64,000 nucleotides of DNA from Lachnospiraceae bacterium (GTDB lineage Bacteria; Bacillota; Clostridia; Lachnospirales; Lachnospiraceae). How positions within the stretch are numbered: position 1 is the first letter of the stretch; each line of letters begins with the position of its first letter. This document shows positions 1-7,679 of the stretch, piece by piece. The position numbers and the translations under genes were made by a program. The DNA lies in assembly GCA_902363555.1 (NCBI GenBank), contig CABJAM010000003.1, positions 682,001 through 746,000 on the forward strand. The letters are read 5' to 3'. The notes under the pieces are model-generated. The model searched no databases. It had not been told where the DNA came from and saw nothing but the letters and a program-made list of their open reading frames with translations.

Positions 1-216
1 GATCGTTCGTATATCGTCCAGAGAAAAGCCCAGGTACTTTAGTAAAAGGATCTGCTGTAAGCGGGCAAAATCCTCGTCTGAGTAAAAACGGGCGCCGGAC
101 GCATTGACGTGGGATGGCTTTAAAATATTCTGTTTATCATAAAAACGGATGGTCCGCACCGAAACCTGCGCCATTTTTGCAAATTGGCCGGAGGTATAGT
201 AACCGGGAAGTCTCAT
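1..216 (-). CDS. MerR-family transcriptional regulator, N-terminal part (cut by window start)
   Basis: Reading the minus strand from an ATG at 216 gives 72 codons with no stop before the window edge. The product starts MRLPGYYTSGQFAKMAQVSV and continues with VRTIRFYDKQNIL and GARFYSDEDFARLQQILLLK, the winged helix-turn-helix pattern of MerR regulators (recognition helix, then the RFY wing). An AAAGGA ribosome binding site lies about 8 bases upstream. The effector-binding C-terminus is outside the window, so the inducer cannot be guessed. It is divergent from the gene at 402, with a 185-base gap holding a short palindrome and a promoter facing right. Confidence 0.85.
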   Translation of the reverse strand, partial: MRLPGYYTSGQFAKMAQVSVRTIRFYDKQNILKPSHVNASGARFYSDEDFARLQQILLLKYLGFSLDDIRTI

Positions 217-261
217 ATTCCGTGTTCCTTTCATATATAAAATGTCTGAGGGCAAAACGAG

Positions 262-297
262 GTTAGTGTTTACTGGCCCTCCAGAACAGTATCAAAC
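262..297. repeat. Short interspersed palindrome (GTTAC family), degenerate copy
   Basis: An imperfect inverted repeat around TTTACTGG / CCAGAACAGT. It resembles the near-perfect copy at 41574-41607 and lies in the divergent gap between the MerR gene and the gene at 402. Confidence 0.4.
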
Positions 298-319
298 CGG
301 ATAATAAAAAACTCCGCCC

Positions 320-348
320 TTGATATTATCCTTTTTTTCAATTATAAT
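320..348 (+). promoter_or_regulatory. Candidate sigma-A promoter for the 402-1711 gene pair
   Basis: TTGATA at 320-325 and TATAAT at 343-348 are separated by exactly 17 bases, close to the housekeeping consensus. The next gene starts 54 bases downstream. Confidence 0.65.
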
Positions 349-401
349 AGAAATTACCATGAAGGGCAAGTAAATACGAATTTAACGGAGGCCAGGATGC
401 C

Positions 402-698
402 ATGACAGATCAAAAAATTACAAAAGAAAATTTGTGGAAAATAATCTCTGAACATCAGGGAACATGTTTTTATACAAAAAAGGGCCTGCCGTTTTCATAT
501 ACCGTGAAGGGCGGGGAATTGTTCACCGACCGGAGAGAGCGGTCCATCACAAAAAGTACCTTTGAGGCAGCCTATGTAAAGCTTATGGCGGATCCCGAAA
601 TCAAGGGGCCGAAAAAATTGAATGTTTACGGCGCGCCTTATGTGTGGGCGGTGCTCCAGGGGATTGGTGTCATGGATGAAAGGGAGATGCGCCTATGA
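402..698 (+). CDS. Small protein of unknown function
   Basis: A 98-residue soluble protein with no signal peptide, membrane segment or recognised motif. It is preceded by a GGAGG ribosome binding site and overlaps the next gene by four bases (ATGA), so the two are almost certainly co-transcribed and translationally coupled. The middle carries a basic patch (DRRERSITKSTF) and the C-terminal half (KKLNVYGAPYVWAVL) looks like an alpha/beta fold. I do not recognise the family. Coupling to the 338-residue partner suggests a shared job, but nothing in the sequence says which. Confidence 0.75.
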   Translation: MTDQKITKENLWKIISEHQGTCFYTKKGLPFSYTVKGGELFTDRRERSITKSTFEAAYVKLMADPEIKGPKKLNVYGAPYVWAVLQGIGVMDEREMRL

Positions 699-1711
699 GA
701 GAAGAAGCATCACTGGAAAGCTGGAGAGCGCTTTATGAAATCACGCAAACGCTGGGAAGGCTGGAGCCGTGGAATGATTTATGCGATTCACAGCTCGTGG
801 CGATTTATTTAAAGGATGCCAGGGAGCCCGTATTTTGCAGTATCCTTGGCAATGCAAAAAGCTGCTATGGTATTTGCGTTTATGAGGGCTTTAGCGGGCT
901 GGGCGACTATAGTATGATAGCGGGTGCCGATGATTTCGGGCTGCCCGTAGAATATGTTATGTTTGAACAAAGCTCACTGTGCTGCTATTGGGGCGACAGG
1001 GAGGAGACCAGTGCGCAGCATCGCCGGGTCATTAAGGATCTGGGGCTGAGCTTTCGAGGCAAAGGCAGGTGGATCTACTTTAATTCCTATAAGCCCCGCT
1101 ATTCGCCATATATTCCCGATGCGCGGGAAGTGAAGGTACTTACAGAAACCTTTAATCATCTGGCGGAGGTTGTCCGGGAAGTAAAGGATGGCCATCTGTG
1201 GGCGGACTTCAATCACGGGGAGCTTTTGTGGCGCAAATATGATCCGGAATCCGGAAAATATATCAACTGGGCACAGCCCCTGAAAGAGGATTGTCAGAAA
1301 ACCTATCCGCTTGTGGAGCTGCACGATGATATATTAAAGCGGAAGTTGAAAAATCGGCCATATAATGATGCGGAGATTATGATCGATTTCGTTTATCTCA
1401 ACACCTCGATCCGTGATAAGGCGCATGACCGGCCGACGAATCCGTTGATTTTTATTGCCTTTGACGTGCTGGAGGATCAGATCATAACGATGAACCTTAT
1501 GGATGTGGAGGACAGTGAGGTCGATATACTGATCAATTTCTTTGTCCTTTTTGTAGAGGATTACGGGAAGATGCAATTGATCAAAGCCAGAAATCCTTGG
1601 GTATTTGCCACCCTTGAAAAGCTGTGCGATTACTGTGATATAGCTTTGGAGGCCGATCCGCTGACGGAAATGGATCAGATTATTTATGAATTAAAAAACC
1701 GTATGTTTTAA
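695..1711 (+). CDS. Uncharacterised protein resembling DUF7309/DUF6930-type proteins
   Basis: A 338-residue soluble protein starting inside the stop of the previous gene. The N-terminal region (W at 10, LYEITQTL, LEPWNDLCDSQLVAIYL, CSILGNAKSCYGICVY) recalls the DUF7309 domain of Bacillota proteins, where an 'L-x-P-W' motif precedes a strand-rich region. The second half (about 215-338) contains DAEIMIDFVYLNTSI and would correspond to the DUF6930 part. The match is from memory of the family pattern, so the family name is tentative. No catalytic motif is evident. No transmembrane segment or secretion signal is visible. Confidence 0.7.
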   Translation: MREEASLESWRALYEITQTLGRLEPWNDLCDSQLVAIYLKDAREPVFCSILGNAKSCYGICVYEGFSGLGDYSMIAGADDFGLPVEYVMFEQSSLCCYWGDREETSAQHRRVIKDLGLSFRGKGRWIYFNSYKPRYSPYIPDAREVKVLTETFNHLAEVVREVKDGHLWADFNHGELLWRKYDPESGKYINWAQPLKEDCQKTYPLVELHDDILKRKLKNRPYNDAEIMIDFVYLNTSIRDKAHDRPTNPLIFIAFDVLEDQIITMNLMDVEDSEVDILINFFVLFVEDYGKMQLIKARNPWVFATLEKLCDYCDIALEADPLTEMDQIIYELKNRMF

Positions 1712-1714
1712 AAC

Positions 1715-1739
1715 GTAACCAGATGGGCCGGCCGGTTAC
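1715..1739. repeat. Small palindrome GTAACC...GGTTAC
   Basis: GTAACC at 1715-1720 is mirrored by GGTTAC at 1734-1739 around a GC-rich centre, four bases after the upstream stop codon, followed by TTTT. It may act as a weak terminator and has the same GTAAC ends as the interspersed palindrome family seen elsewhere in the window. Confidence 0.4.
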
Positions 1740-1771
1740 TTTTAAGCAACGATGAAAATAAAAATAAGTGA

Positions 1772-1804
1772 GTCATAAAACCCCATACCCCTTGCATATA
1801 TTGT
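1772..1804 (+). promoter_or_regulatory. Candidate sigma-E (mother-cell sporulation) promoter of spoIVA
   Basis: GTCATAAAA at 1772-1780 and CATATATTGT at 1795-1804 resemble the Bacillus sigma-E elements (GTCATATT and CATACAAT types) at a normal spacing. spoIVA is a known sigma-E gene, and its start codon is 28 bases downstream of the -10-like element. No good sigma-A promoter was seen here. Confidence 0.5.
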
Positions 1805-1831
1805 ATAAGCATATATGGAAGGGGTATTTTA

Positions 1832-3304
1832 ATGGACCAATTTAATGTGTATAAAGATATACAGGCCCGCACCGGCGGGGAGATATACATAGGCGTCGTC
1901 GGCCCGGTCCGTACGGGAAAATCCACGTTCATCCGCAGGTTTATGGAACAGGTGATGATTCCCAATATGGAAGAAAAAGACAGGCAAATGGCCACAGATG
2001 AAGTTCCGGTCAGCGGAAAAGGAAAGATGATCACAACTGTGGAGCCTAAGTTTATACCGAAAAATGCAGTAAATATACAGCTTAGCGATGATATTTCCGT
2101 AAAAATGCGGCTCATCGACTGTGTCGGCTTTATGGTGGAGGGCGCCACCGGCCACATGGAAGAGGATAAAGAGCGGATGGTCAAAACACCATGGTTTGAC
2201 GAGGAAATTCCTTTTGGCCGGGCCGCTCATATCGGTACGGAAAAAGTTATCCGCGACCATTCCACCATCGGTATTGTTATGACCTGTGACGGCAGCTTCG
2301 GCGAGCTGGCGCGGGACAGCTTTGCGGAGCCGGAAGCTCAGACCGTGGAGGAGCTGCAAAAGATCGGCAAGCCGTTCATCATTGTGCTCAATTCGGCAAA
2401 GCCCTACTCGGAAAGTGCCAAGCAGATGGAAAAGGAATTATCCGAAAAATATGGAGTGGCCTGTATTGCCCTCAACTGCGATCAGCTCCGCAAGGAAGAT
2501 ATTCACCGGATCATGGAAGCGCTGCTTTTGGAGTTTCCCGTAGCTCAGATTAATTTTTATACGCCGAAATGGCTGGATATACTGCCGGCCGAACATCCGC
2601 TGAAAACTGCCATTTTAGACAGTGTGCGGGCATTTCTTACAAATATTTCTGTCGTAAGGGATGTGCGGCTGAGTCAGGAGCTGCTGAAAAATGAATATAT
2701 GGATAAGTTTTTCATCGAGGAGATCAATATGGCGGCCGGTGTGGTGAAAATTACGCTGACCTTTGATATGAAGTATTATTATGAGCTGCTCTCAGGTATT
2801 CTGGGCTGTGAGATCAGCGGCGAGTATGAGCTGTTCCGGGTGATGAAGGAGCTCGTCGATAAAAAGAATGAGTTTGACAAGGTGGCCGCGGCCATAAATG
2901 AGGTGCACCAAAAGGGTTACGGCGTAGTGACGGCCGGCAAGGATGAAATTGATATTATGGAGCCGGAGCTTGTCAAGCATGGAAATAAGTTCGGTGTCAA
3001 TATCCGGGCCAGTGCACCGTCGATCCATATGATCAGCGCGGGCATTGAGACGGAGATCGCACCCATTGTGGGGACCCAGCAGCAGGCTCAGGATCTGATC
3101 GATTATATCCGGGCGGCTCAGATTGATTCTACTCAGGCCATCTGGGATACATTGATTTTTGGCAAGTCCATCGGCGAGCTGGTGGATGAGGGGATGAAGG
3201 GCAAGATATCCAAGCTTACGGATGAATGCCAGCAAAAGCTTCAGGAAACGCTGCGCAAAATCATCAATGACAGCAAAGGAAATATTATTTTCGTTATTAT
3301 CTGA
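1832..3304 (+). CDS. spoIVA: Stage IV sporulation protein A (spore coat morphogenetic ATPase)
   Basis: SpoIVA hydrolyses ATP and polymerises on the outer forespore membrane, forming the basement layer on which the spore coat and cortex are built. The 490-residue product matches the usual length (about 490) and opens with the typical MDQFNVYKDIQARTGGEIY. The Walker A motif is GPVRTGKST at 24-32. The LIDCVGFMVEGA segment carries the Walker-B-like region, and the C-terminal third has the family's characteristic middle and C-terminal assembly domains. The ribosome binding site AAGGGG precedes the ATG. The gene stands alone behind a sigma-E-like promoter and is followed 53 bases later by a giant inverted repeat. 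It identifies the host as an endospore former. Confidence 0.97.
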   Translation: MDQFNVYKDIQARTGGEIYIGVVGPVRTGKSTFIRRFMEQVMIPNMEEKDRQMATDEVPVSGKGKMITTVEPKFIPKNAVNIQLSDDISVKMRLIDCVGFMVEGATGHMEEDKERMVKTPWFDEEIPFGRAAHIGTEKVIRDHSTIGIVMTCDGSFGELARDSFAEPEAQTVEELQKIGKPFIIVLNSAKPYSESAKQMEKELSEKYGVACIALNCDQLRKEDIHRIMEALLLEFPVAQINFYTPKWLDILPAEHPLKTAILDSVRAFLTNISVVRDVRLSQELLKNEYMDKFFIEEINMAAGVVKITLTFDMKYYYELLSGILGCEISGEYELFRVMKELVDKKNEFDKVAAAINEVHQKGYGVVTAGKDEIDIMEPELVKHGNKFGVNIRASAPSIHMISAGIETEIAPIVGTQQQAQDLIDYIRAAQIDSTQAIWDTLIFGKSIGELVDEGMKGKISKLTDECQQKLQETLRKIINDSKGNIIFVII

Positions 3305-3356
3305 TATGTGGGAGCTTTCTGGCTGTGGCTCCGGTAGCGGGGCCTTTACGCTCCGC

Positions 3357-3748
3357 TCCGGGCTGCGCCGCTGTCCTCCCGGCCTGTGACTTCGGGGCTG
3401 CGTTTCCCTGGGCCTGTGGCAGCGCCTTTGAATGGCCAGCCGGTTTCCCCTTTGGGAAATGCCGTCTCCGGGTTTAAGTTCAACTAAGATAAAAAAGGCA
3501 ATTATTCCGGGCACCGTTCCAATGCTCCCGAAGCTCTTTATGACCTTCGCTCGCTTGGAACTCAGCTTTTGGCACTGTATGCACGAAAGCTGACCCGGAA
3601 TAATTGCCTTTTTTATCTAAGTTTCTCTAAAACCCTGCGTAAGCATTTTCCAAAGGGGAAACCGGCTGGCCATTCAAAGGCGCTGCCACAGGCCCAGGGA
3701 AACGCAGCCCCGAAGTCACAGGCCGGGAGGACAGCGGCGCAGCCCGGA
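3357..3748. ncRNA. Giant hairpin element, copy 1 (candidate structured RNA, family not recognised)
   Basis: Positions 3357-3455 are the exact reverse complement of 3650-3748 (99 of 99 bases), and similarity fades outward to about 3340 and 3765. Inside are 31-base linkers (3456-3486 and 3619-3649) and a perfect 25-bp inner stem (3487-3511 with 3594-3618). The 82-base apical domain (3512-3593) carries two small hairpins (GTTCCAA/TTGGAAC and CAGCTTT/AAAGCTG). The element at 47892-48243 has the same architecture: the same loop and linker motifs, but different stem sequences that still pair. The inner stem ends in GCCTTTTTTAT on the plus strand, so terminator activity is possible. No protein-coding gene is credible here. 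Function is unknown. Confidence 0.65.
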
Positions 3749-3859
3749 ACGGAAAGGAATCGCAACCGGAGTCGCAGCAAAAAGGTGAGCTGAGCTGGCG
3801 TTGAGGGAGGAAAGCGTTGTCAGGAACTGTATCCATCTTAGTTTTAAGATTTATCAACG

Positions 3860-3888
3860 TTGTAGCCCCCTAAAGGCTATGATATAAT
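3860..3888 (+). promoter_or_regulatory. Candidate sigma-A promoter of the two-component system
   Basis: TTGTAG at 3860-3865 and a perfect TATAAT at 3883-3888 with 17-base spacing, 70 bases before the response regulator start. Confidence 0.65.
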
Positions 3889-3957
3889 TGAACTGTTCAA
3901 AAACTTAAAACGCTTTACAAACGCTCTGGCGTATAGCAAAGAAGGAGATGTGTCTAT

Positions 3958-4644
3958 ATGGATATGATCCGGGTACTCGTAGTAGAAGATATGGATTCAC
4001 TGCGCAAGCGCTATGTCCGTATATTAAATAATGCCGAGGGCATCGAGGTTGTGGGAGCTGCGGAAAATGGTTATGAAGGTACGCTGCTGGCGGCTTTGCA
4101 TAAGCCGGATATTGTTTTGATGGACATAGAGATGGGGACAAAGGACGCGGGGCTTATAGCGGCGAGAGAGATTCTGCGCTCTTTGCCGGCGTGCAAAATT
4201 ATTATATTGACCGTGCATCAAAGCGACCTGCTTTTGTACTCAGCGTTTGAGGAGGGTGTCTCAAATTACATACTCAAAAATGTCAGTGCCGGCGAGCTCA
4301 TATCCTGTGTGAAAAAAACATATAAGAATACGATCACTATGAAATCGGACATTTCACAAAAAATACTTGGAGAATTTCAGCGAATGCGGGAACGTGAAAG
4401 CGAGTTTAAGTGTGTTCTTGAAGTAGTGATGCAACTGACCCCGACGCAGCTACGCATCGTTTATTTGCTGTGGCTTGGAAAAAGCCGTGATGAAATCTGT
4501 GATTATTATTGTATCGAACCTAATTCTCTTAAAAGTCATATCCACAATATACTGTCCAAGCTTCACTTAAAAAATGTCAAAGCCCTGATGGCCTTTGTTG
4601 ATCACATCCGATTGTTTGATTTTATAAAGGGCTCTGAAGATTAA
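3958..4644 (+). CDS. NarL/LuxR-type response regulator
   Basis: A 228-residue response regulator. The receiver domain (about 1-125) has the acidic pair at E10-D11, the phosphorylated aspartate at D56 (IVLMDIEMG), T85 and K107. The C-terminal part (about 160-207, LTPTQLRIVYLLWLGKSRDEI then SLKSHIHNILSKL) is a LuxR-like helix-turn-helix. The ribosome binding site is AAGGAG, and the upstream promoter is at 3860. The kinase gene begins just downstream. The pair sits directly before a sugar ABC transporter and a fucosidase, so it probably senses a glycan or its breakdown product and switches on that locus. That role is inferred from position. Confidence 0.9.
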   Translation: MDMIRVLVVEDMDSLRKRYVRILNNAEGIEVVGAAENGYEGTLLAALHKPDIVLMDIEMGTKDAGLIAAREILRSLPACKIIILTVHQSDLLLYSAFEEGVSNYILKNVSAGELISCVKKTYKNTITMKSDISQKILGEFQRMRERESEFKCVLEVVMQLTPTQLRIVYLLWLGKSRDEICDYYCIEPNSLKSHIHNILSKLHLKNVKALMAFVDHIRLFDFIKGSED

Positions 4645-4677
4645 ATGTACGACACCACAAAGAAGGGAGGCTGCCCG

Positions 4678-6195
4678 ATGATTTATGTTCTGATCATTTG
4701 CTGCTGTATGCTCATGTTATTTCTGGAAAGCAAAAACAGCCGAAGGATTCTCGTCGTATTTATTTTGTTTTCCCTGTTTCTATCTCTTTTTTTCTTTATG
4801 GTTTATTTGATCCGCCACAGTTATTACTATAATATACTGCATCAGTATTTTAATCTCCCCAAAGGACTGTGGGCATGGCTTTTTGCGCTGCCTATCAGCT
4901 TTGAGCTGTTGATCCGGTTCATCAACCTGTTTTCATTACTGTTTATTTACAGTAGCCTGCTGTTTTGTATGTCCTTTTCCGGGATTTTTTCGACACAGCG
5001 TATGCGAAAAAACAGTGTTTTACTTGCTTTGCCAATGATCTTACAGCTTGTCATTTACGATCCTTTTGTTTATCGTATGCTTTACTACGGTCTGTACCCC
5101 GATCATATGGATATTTATACATTATTGGATCTGGAAAATATTTTTCACCGTATCACGCAGGGTATAAATTTCGTATACCTTATGGCTTCAATCACACTTC
5201 TTGTTTATCGCTTTTTTATGACCCCACGGATTAAACTGCTTCGGCGCCACATTTTATTGATCGACCTGATTTTTGTCTGTACCTTTAATTATTATATATT
5301 TGTAATGATGTGGGCGCCGGATTTCCTTGTAAACGTCCAAAAAGCAGCCCATTCCGTGAGGTATAAAAAAATCTCCCTCAGCCGACATCCGTTTATTTAT
5401 CAAATATATCCGTATTACATCGTTCTTTTTCTCATTTGTGTGCTGACCGCCTTTTATTTATACAATCGGACATGCAAACGTATGGCCAGCGAGAACTTTA
5501 AAATTTCCCACAATTTTGATATTTCCATGAACATGATCCGTGTGTTCGGACACTACATAAAAAATGAAGTTTTATCCATATGGGCGGATGCGGACTATGT
5601 GGATACACTGTGTAAGGAAGCCGGAGCAGATTGTGAGGAATTAACGGAAACACTGGAATCTATAAAAAAGCGCTGCAATCATATGTACGAACGTATGGAT
5701 TATCTGAATCAGAATATTGAACATATCCACCTGACCATGGCTTTTGGAGATTTGGAAAAACTGCTGGAGAAAATAATCCGGAACCGCAAATCTTTTGTTG
5801 GGGAAATCCAATATTTTACGGAATTTGAGTCCCTGCCCCCGGTATTTATGGATGCCTCCTATTTTACGGAGGCGGTGGAAAATATGCTGAATAACGCCGA
5901 GGAAGTGCTCAGTGAGGAAATACAGGAAGAAAAGAGAATTTATATCCGCACGATGCTGCATCATCAATGGATCATTGTCAGCATATCGGATAATGGGCGG
6001 GGGATGACACGGGAGGAACAAAAACGTATATTTACACCATTTTATTCATCCAAGCCTGCAAAACAAAACTGGGGCATCGGTCTGCCCATCTGTCATAATA
6101 TCATCCGCGCCCATAACGGGAAGATTATCGTCAAAAGCCGTCCGGGCAAGGGAACTCAATTTGAGATATTGCTTCCCAATGTATTTCCGTCATAA
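4678..6195 (+). CDS. Membrane sensor histidine kinase
   Basis: The start at 4678 is preferred because AAGGGAGG lies eight bases before it. An in-frame ATG at 4645, abutting the regulator's stop, has no ribosome binding site. The 505-residue protein has about seven hydrophobic segments in the first 260 residues (including LILVVFILFSLFLSLFFFM-like stretches). A dimerisation region follows with the likely phospho-acceptor H292 in FGHYIKNEV. The HATPase_c domain has an N box (VENMLNNAEEVL), G1 (DNGRGM), F box (FTPFYSSK) and G2 (GIGLPIC). The partner is the response regulator at 3958. The multi-pass sensor resembles 7TM-type sensing modules, so the ligand may be membrane-linked or extracellular. 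Confidence 0.9.
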   Translation: MIYVLIICCCMLMLFLESKNSRRILVVFILFSLFLSLFFFMVYLIRHSYYYNILHQYFNLPKGLWAWLFALPISFELLIRFINLFSLLFIYSSLLFCMSFSGIFSTQRMRKNSVLLALPMILQLVIYDPFVYRMLYYGLYPDHMDIYTLLDLENIFHRITQGINFVYLMASITLLVYRFFMTPRIKLLRRHILLIDLIFVCTFNYYIFVMMWAPDFLVNVQKAAHSVRYKKISLSRHPFIYQIYPYYIVLFLICVLTAFYLYNRTCKRMASENFKISHNFDISMNMIRVFGHYIKNEVLSIWADADYVDTLCKEAGADCEELTETLESIKKRCNHMYERMDYLNQNIEHIHLTMAFGDLEKLLEKIIRNRKSFVGEIQYFTEFESLPPVFMDASYFTEAVENMLNNAEEVLSEEIQEEKRIYIRTMLHHQWIIVSISDNGRGMTREEQKRIFTPFYSSKPAKQNWGIGLPICHNIIRAHNGKIIVKSRPGKGTQFEILLPNVFPS

Positions 6196-6265
6196 AAATC
6201 TGTACGTATACAGCAGTCTTACGATAACGATGTCTTTTTCTCAACTTCCTGTATGACAGATGTTC

Positions 6266-6318
6266 TGTTACACTGAGATCACGAAACGGGAAACCGGACA
6301 ACCAGGCAGGTGTTACAC
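6266..6318 (+). promoter_or_regulatory. Direct repeats TGTTACAC upstream of the transporter genes
   Basis: TGTTACAC occurs at 6266-6273 and again at 6311-6318, 45 bases apart, in the 161-base gap before the binding-protein gene. These could be sites for the adjacent response regulator. A TTGACA follows at 6319 but has no matching -10, which would fit an activator-dependent promoter or mean nothing. Confidence 0.25.
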
Positions 6319-6356
6319 GTTGACATTTAGCGAGGAATACAAAGGAGGTTTGTAAA

Positions 6357-7679
6357 ATGAAAAGAAAAATGGCAACAAGACTTTTGGCTCTTTTTATCGT
6401 CGCCGTCGTTTGCTTTACCGGATGCGGGCCGGGCGCAGGCACCGGAGGCTCCGATGGAACAAAAGGCGCTGACAGTAAAAATGACCGCGGTACAAAGTCG
6501 GCGGGAGGTTCTGAGGAACCCGTTGTTTTAAAGCTATATAATCAGACCGACGATCAGGCGATTATGGAAGCGATGATCGAGCGCTACCGTCAGATAGAGC
6601 CCAATGTGACGATTGAGCCGACCTATATTCCGGCGGGGGAATACCCGGATAAAATATTGGTCTATCTGTCTGGCGGACAGGATATGGACATTATTTATAT
6701 TAATACGATTTCTGAATATTATAGCTATGCGCAAAAAGGCGTGCTGTCGGATCTGACCACCGGCATCCAGGAAAATAGCTATGACACATCGGTGCTGCCG
6801 CCGATTTTTCAGGATATGAAATTTGAAGAAAAGTATTATGGTCTGCCATATAAACGGACATCATGGCTGCTCTTTTATAATAAGGATATTTTTGACCGGG
6901 AGGGTATCCCTTATCCGGAGCAAATGACATGGGATGAATTTCGGACGCTGGCAAAGAAGCTGACCAGGGGCGATGGCAGCGATAAGCAGTGGGGAACATT
7001 TTTCGTGAACTGGATTTTGAATTATATGACGGTCCAGCAGGGCGTCAGCCTGTTTGATGACAATCTTGAAAAGCCTTTAAGAGATTCGTTTCAATTAGTC
7101 TATGACCTGTATTATACCGATGAAAGCTCGATGAGCCTGAAAGAGCAGGTGGCCACAAAGGCCGACTGGCTGACCTCCTGGGAACAGGGGAATATCGCCA
7201 TGTATATGATGGGCAATTGGCTTGTTCCGCTGATTCGTCCGGATGAGCTGGCGGGAAAATCCAAGGTGAATTATGGTGTGACATCGCTGCCGGTACCCGC
7301 GGGCGTGGAGCCGGGAACGACCTTTGGACAGGGCGGTTTTCTGGCAGTGCCTGAAAACAGTACGAAAAAGCAGGCGGCCATGAGGTTTGTCACCTGGGCG
7401 GCAGGCCCGGAGGGCAATACGATCACAGCCGGTCAGGGATTTTTGCCAGCAATCGTTTCCGAGGATACAAAAAGTGCTCTTGCCAGCTTTATGAAAACCG
7501 ATGCATATGTGGACGTGATGCTGGATACAAAGCTGGTGCCTGAATTTGAAAGTCGGCCCTATATGGAGGAGCTCCGCCAGATTTGTGCGGAGGAAGGCGA
7601 CCTGTACCTGATGCAGGAGAAGGATCTGGACAGCGCTATCGCCAGCATACTTGAACGCCGCGACGAACTGCTTAAATAG
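6357..7679 (+). CDS. Sugar ABC transporter substrate-binding lipoprotein
   Basis: A 440-residue extracellular solute-binding protein (family 1 type) that would capture an oligosaccharide at the cell surface and hand it to the two permeases downstream. Residues 1-22 are a signal peptide and the lipobox FTGC places the lipid-modified cysteine at C23. A Gly/Ser/Lys linker (24-50) precedes the mature fold. Typical family segments are visible (YYGLPYKRTSWLLFYNKDIFD, GNIAMYMMGNW, FGQGGFLAVPENS). An AAAGGAGG ribosome binding site precedes the ATG. No ATPase gene is present in the locus. This is common in Clostridia, where a shared MsmK-type ATPase encoded elsewhere serves many sugar importers. Confidence 0.95.
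   Translation: MKRKMATRLLALFIVAVVCFTGCGPGAGTGGSDGTKGADSKNDRGTKSAGGSEEPVVLKLYNQTDDQAIMEAMIERYRQIEPNVTIEPTYIPAGEYPDKILVYLSGGQDMDIIYINTISEYYSYAQKGVLSDLTTGIQENSYDTSVLPPIFQDMKFEEKYYGLPYKRTSWLLFYNKDIFDREGIPYPEQMTWDEFRTLAKKLTRGDGSDKQWGTFFVNWILNYMTVQQGVSLFDDNLEKPLRDSFQLVYDLYYTDESSMSLKEQVATKADWLTSWEQGNIAMYMMGNWLVPLIRPDELAGKSKVNYGVTSLPVPAGVEPGTTFGQGGFLAVPENSTKKQAAMRFVTWAAGPEGNTITAGQGFLPAIVSEDTKSALASFMKTDAYVDVMLDTKLVPEFESRPYMEELRQICAEEGDLYLMQEKDLDSAIASILERRDELLK

Noticed and set aside
3357..3748. Retron or group II intron RNA
   Set aside because: No reverse transcriptase gene is nearby and no intron domain V sequence was seen.
3357..3748. Miniature inverted-repeat transposon
   Set aside because: The outer arms of the two copies are unrelated in sequence, and no target-site duplications were found, while the centre is conserved, the opposite of what a MITE would show. 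Not fully excluded.
3569..3857. Short open frames on both strands in the giant hairpin
   Set aside because: They mirror each other because the DNA is an inverted repeat; no ribosome binding site or family resemblance.
6319..6324. TTGACA as the -35 of the transporter operon
   Set aside because: No -10 at a proper distance; it runs into the ribosome binding site.
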